In this document: piece after piece, positions 61,319-64,000 of the stretch
How the letters are laid out: every line of letters begins with the position of its first letter
How positions within the stretch are numbered: the first letter of the stretch is position 1
From: an uncultured bacterium
GTDB lineage: Bacteria > Vulcanimicrobiota > Xenobia > Xenobiales > Xenobiaceae
Reading direction: 5' to 3'
NCBI GenBank assembly: GCA_934621605.1
Contig: CAKTUZ010000001.1
Span: 230,408 to 294,407, forward strand
DNA: 64,000 nucleotides
Position numbers and translations under genes: made by a program
The notes under the pieces: model-generated
The model's input: only the letters and a program-made list of their open reading frames with translations
Database searches by the model: none
Told to the model about the DNA's origin: nothing

Positions 61319-63664
61319 TTAAAAATTAGAATACATTGTATATTTAAGCTTTCTTTTAGCATTTGAGGCAATGAAAGCATTCATGTAGTCAGCATCTAAG
61401 GTTAAACCTATAGTGTTGGCTTCAATGTTAATATTTCCGTGATCTTTGTCGCCTTGGGGAGCTCCTTTGTCGGGATCTTGGCCATAAGCGATCATCGCTC
61501 CGCTGAGATTTAAAGTACTGTTTTGTCCAATAGCAAGATTTATATTACCCCAGGCGTAAACCATTCCGGAAATATCTTGATCAGAATAGCGAAGTTTGCC
61601 ATAGCGAGTGAGCAACTTGTTCAGTTGCTGTTGTTTGTAATCGCGGAAGTTGTTGCTAATTACATCGGTATCAAGAAAAGTTTGGGCTTTTTTGATGCCT
61701 ACTCTGCTGTTGACGACAATTTTGTCGGTAGGATTGATATTGGCAGCAGAAGTTTGGTAATAAACAGTCCAGCTTTCGGGGGTCTGATAGTGGCGCACAG
61801 CCGCTTCGATGTAATTTCCGGGAACTGCTTTGCTATTGTCCAGGGCTTTTTGCAAAGCTGTGGTTTTAGTTGGATTTAAGCCGGGATTAGTTACTGCGGC
61901 AAGCTTTTCACCATTGGGCGGCGTAGGTTTATAATTAGTATATAAGTAATATTCCAAGTAGGCTTCGGCTTCTTGGTCGGTAATGGAGGCCGTGTCGCCA
62001 TTTTTTTGGACTTGTTGAAGCAATTCGTTTACTCCTGAAGTAAACGAGCTGTTGTCAGTATCGTAGCCATAATAAGCCTGACGACCGGCAGTGAAGTCGA
62101 CATGCTTATTTTGCTCTTGAATAGTTTGAGTGGCACTTTCTATGGGTAGGAAGTTTACGTTACGCTTCGCATAAACTGAAACTCCAACTCCGGGGTCTGA
62201 TTCCAGAATACTTGGGCCTTGTAAAGAAATACTTTTTTCTGAAGTAATGGAACCGCTGCCCAAGGTGGCGCCTTTTATAGTAATGTCGCCGTCAGCACTT
62301 AAAATGGGATCGCTGTCGGTGGGAGAGTTTTTGACAAAAGCTACCACGGGGCGCGTAACTTTGCTGCAACTGTCGTCATAGACGATAGTTAAAGATTTAC
62401 CGTCCTCCACTTTTATATTTTCGCTGATAGTTATGGTAGCTTTGGTTTTATCTACTTGAAAAGCTGAACCGTAACCATTTACTTCTTCACTTTTATTTCT
62501 TTTGTGTTGGAATTTGCGTTTTTTATCAAATGGATTTTTATCGTAGCGAGTTAAAGTATAGGTGTTATTGCGGTCATTCTTGCGCCAAATGTAAAATCCG
62601 CCCTTAATAGTTGTATATTTTTGCCCTTCGGAGTAAGCTTTCGTAACATCGTTCCACTTGATTCTGGCAATGTCATCGGTATCTTTATCGGAAATTTTTA
62701 TAACGCTGTAATTGGAATCACTGACATTGCCTGCTTTAACTTCGGCACCATTTCTGTAGAAACTGCCACTGATTATCGCTTGCCCTTCGTCAAAAGAAAT
62801 ATTTTTGTAAGTTAGACTCAGATCTTTTAAAGCGCGAAGTCTGGGAGCTGTATTACCTTGAGCATTCTTAATGGTAATATTGGAAGCTTTGGCCGAAATT
62901 TTGCCTCCAGCTCCCAGCACAGAACTGGTGCAAGCAGTCTTGGGATCAAAAGTTAAGTATACTTCTACAATGTTGTGGACAATGTTATGGCCCAAACCTT
63001 TAGAATAGTCGAGATTGCTTTGCAATTCACCCATCTTGTCTAAGTCAAAATTGCGGACACCTATACCGGAAAAGCCTTCTACAATAAGTGCACAAGTTGA
63101 TTTAGAAAGTTCGTAGCTTCTGGCATTGCCTGCAACTTTAACACAATCTCTTTGGTATTCGTCTTTATATTTTTGAGTCCGCAAGATTCCGTTGAGTGGA
63201 GCCATATAGACGGTGCGCATTCCGCGACTGTACAGGTTGTTGACTGATACATAAGGTGAGCGGATGATAAAATTGGAGTTGGGGGTATCGTCCATATTAT
63301 CAAAACCGTCGGGGCCGTCCTCATAGTTAAATTTTATGCGGAAAAAAGAGCGGCGTCCATTGGGCGTTGTCAGCATGCCCCAAACATTGCCGCTATTTTC
63401 TATAACCTTTACCCCTTTTACCGATAGAGCCAGTCGGTAATTTTCATCATTGCCTTGCCAGGTAATATCGTTTTGCAATTTTGTTATAGCGTATTCTACG
63501 CCTGATTGAGCGGCCATAATGGCTTCTTCGCGTCCATAAAAATTGGAAGTAAGGCGCATATTGCCGAAATTAGAGTAAACAACAGAGCTGAGCAGCATAA
63601 TAACCAAAACTACTGTCAGCATAGTTGTGATTAGGACTATACCTTGTTTATACTTTTTAGGCAT
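61319..63664 (-). CDS. Giant prepilin-like protein, paralogue 3
   Basis: 781 residues. Leader M-P-K-K-Y-K-Q-G and PilX-type helix. More distant from paralogues 1 and 2 but with the same order of elements: G-A-T-L-G-S-G-S-I-T with G-P-S-I-L-E-S-D-P-G-V-G-V, then Y-S-D-Q-D-I-S-G-M-V-Y-A and the L-N-L-S-G-A-M-I-A-Y-G end, closing with M-Y-S-N-F. The variable part (about 520-640) lacks cysteines and is rich in Gln, Asn and Thr. ATG with GAGG upstream. Confidence 0.82.
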   Translation of the reverse strand: MPKKYKQGIVLITTMLTVVLVIMLLSSVVYSNFGNMRLTSNFYGREEAIMAAQSGVEYAITKLQNDITWQGNDENYRLALSVKGVKVIENSGNVWGMLTTPNGRRSFFRIKFNYEDGPDGFDNMDDTPNSNFIIRSPYVSVNNLYSRGMRTVYMAPLNGILRTQKYKDEYQRDCVKVAGNARSYELSKSTCALIVEGFSGIGVRNFDLDKMGELQSNLDYSKGLGHNIVHNIVEVYLTFDPKTACTSSVLGAGGKISAKASNITIKNAQGNTAPRLRALKDLSLTYKNISFDEGQAIISGSFYRNGAEVKAGNVSDSNYSVIKISDKDTDDIARIKWNDVTKAYSEGQKYTTIKGGFYIWRKNDRNNTYTLTRYDKNPFDKKRKFQHKRNKSEEVNGYGSAFQVDKTKATITISENIKVEDGKSLTIVYDDSCSKVTRPVVAFVKNSPTDSDPILSADGDITIKGATLGSGSITSEKSISLQGPSILESDPGVGVSVYAKRNVNFLPIESATQTIQEQNKHVDFTAGRQAYYGYDTDNSSFTSGVNELLQQVQKNGDTASITDQEAEAYLEYYLYTNYKPTPPNGEKLAAVTNPGLNPTKTTALQKALDNSKAVPGNYIEAAVRHYQTPESWTVYYQTSAANINPTDKIVVNSRVGIKKAQTFLDTDVISNNFRDYKQQQLNKLLTRYGKLRYSDQDISGMVYAWGNINLAIGQNSTLNLSGAMIAYGQDPDKGAPQGDKDHGNINIEANTIGLTLDADYMNAFIASNAKRKLKYTMYSNF

Positions 63665-63716
63665 AAGTTCTTACCTCTATATTCGGTTTAGGCTGATTAT
63701 CTAAGTGGAGAGTGAG

Positions 63717-63750
63717 GAACAATTGACAATAAATTTATTGCTAATTGTTC
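63717..63750. promoter_or_regulatory. 34-bp near-perfect palindrome upstream of paralogue 3
   Basis: GAACAATT at 63717 and AATTGTTC at 63743 flank the 14-bp palindrome CAATAAATTTATTG, with two mismatching positions per side. About 53 bases before the start of paralogue 3 on the minus strand, a usual operator distance. Confidence 0.5.
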
Positions 63751-63920
63751 TTATATAGAAAAATGGACACAACCCCACCCATTTTATTAAACGCTGTTTG
63801 TATATAATATTCAATCTCTAATATGTTAATATTTTGTTTTGTAACTGTTAAATTTTGAGAGGCCGTTTTGACAGCTGATTAGAGAGAACAAAGATCTTTT
63901 GGGTATATTAACAATTTGAA

Positions 63921-63963
63921 TACAAAATAAGGCCCAGGCGCTTGAGGCGCCTGAGCCTTATTG
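63921..63963 (-). terminator. Terminator of paralogue 4
   Basis: AATAAGGC and CAGGCGC pair with GCGCCTG and GCCTTATT (one C/A mismatch). On the minus strand the stem is followed by TTTTG. It supports a gene end just right of it. Confidence 0.85.
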
Positions 63964-63978
63964 AGCCAATGATTGTAA

Positions 63979-64000
63979 CTAGAAGTTAGAGAACATCACT
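63979..64000 (-). CDS. C-terminal end of a fourth prepilin-like paralogue (cut by window edge)
   Basis: Reading the minus strand, the last codons spell V-M-F-S-N-F then TAG, matching the M-Y-S-N-F and M-F-A-N-Y ends of the other three. With the terminator just downstream, this is the 3' end of a further array member. Confidence 0.75.

Larger units (their letters stand above)
63665..63978. other. Intergenic region between paralogues 3 and 4
   Basis: AT-rich. Holds the 34-bp palindrome (63717-63750) and the terminator of paralogue 4. On the minus strand the start region has a GATAAT-like box near 63697. No gene seen. Confidence 0.55.

Noticed and set aside
56365..63664. Autotransporter or hemagglutinin-type adhesins
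   Set aside because: No Sec signal of that type, no barrel domain, and the basic 8-residue leader before the hydrophobic helix matches prepilins.

Overview
The window reads as chromosomal DNA of an uncultured-type, diderm (LPS-making), probably anaerobic bacterium. The diderm call rests on an Omp85/BamA protein, Skp/OmpH-like chaperones, LpxA, LpxC, LpxD-like and LpxB proteins, and the LptB/LptF-type LPS exporter. The anaerobe call rests on a full-length pyruvate:ferredoxin oxidoreductase. A DUF3084 protein, a RicT/PSP1 protein and lipid-A-disaccharide-synthase-related glycosyltransferases point towards diderm Terrabacteria-like lineages (Cyanobacteria/Melainabacteria, Negativicutes, Armatimonadota/Eremiobacterota-type). 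That placement is inference and could not be tested here. No rRNA, tRNA, CRISPR array, insertion sequence or prophage was seen.

Layout. 1-6.2 kb: 3' part of bamA, four tandem Skp/OmpH-like genes and an lpxD that lacks its N-terminal domain. 6.5-8.3 kb: a large secreted protein of unknown function. 8.5-14.8 kb: lpxC, fabZ, a GnnA-like oxidoreductase, lpxA, an lpxB fused to a second glycosyltransferase, and a membrane methyltransferase. 14.8-20.3 kb (minus strand): a compact six-gene operon with an LpxB-related protein, a metallophosphatase, a membrane protein, a second LpxD-like protein, a PmbA/TldE-like protein and an Smr-like protein. 20.5-22.3 kb: a membrane TPR protein with a 69-bp in-frame tandem repeat. 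22.7-26.9 kb: LptC-like, LptB, LptF/G, DUF3084 and YqgF-like genes.

26.9-36.3 kb: Sel1 protein, acetyltransferase, DUF554, a Ser-rich unknown, RicT, an exported oligoendopeptidase F and a duplicated-domain secreted protein. 36.6-40.2 kb: pyruvate:ferredoxin oxidoreductase. 40.4-42.2 kb: ECF sigma, anti-sigma and a Spy/CpxP-like protein, which looks like an envelope stress module. 43.3-45.1 kb: an M48 protease. 45.3-49.0 kb: a second, degenerate sigma/anti-sigma pair followed by an ABC ATPase-like protein whose catalytic motifs have all eroded. 49.3-56.3 kb: a secreted protein, HtpG with a structured leader, two MFS transporters and a nitrilase-family amidase. 56.4-64.0 kb (minus strand): an array of at least four paralogous, very large prepilin-like proteins; the last is cut by the window edge.

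The dominant theme is outer-envelope biogenesis with an unusual gene inventory: split or duplicated LpxD, fused and duplicated LpxB-type enzymes, and expanded Skp. The two most unusual loci are the sigma/anti-sigma/pseudo-ATPase operon and the giant prepilin-like array with its variable cysteine-rich insert.
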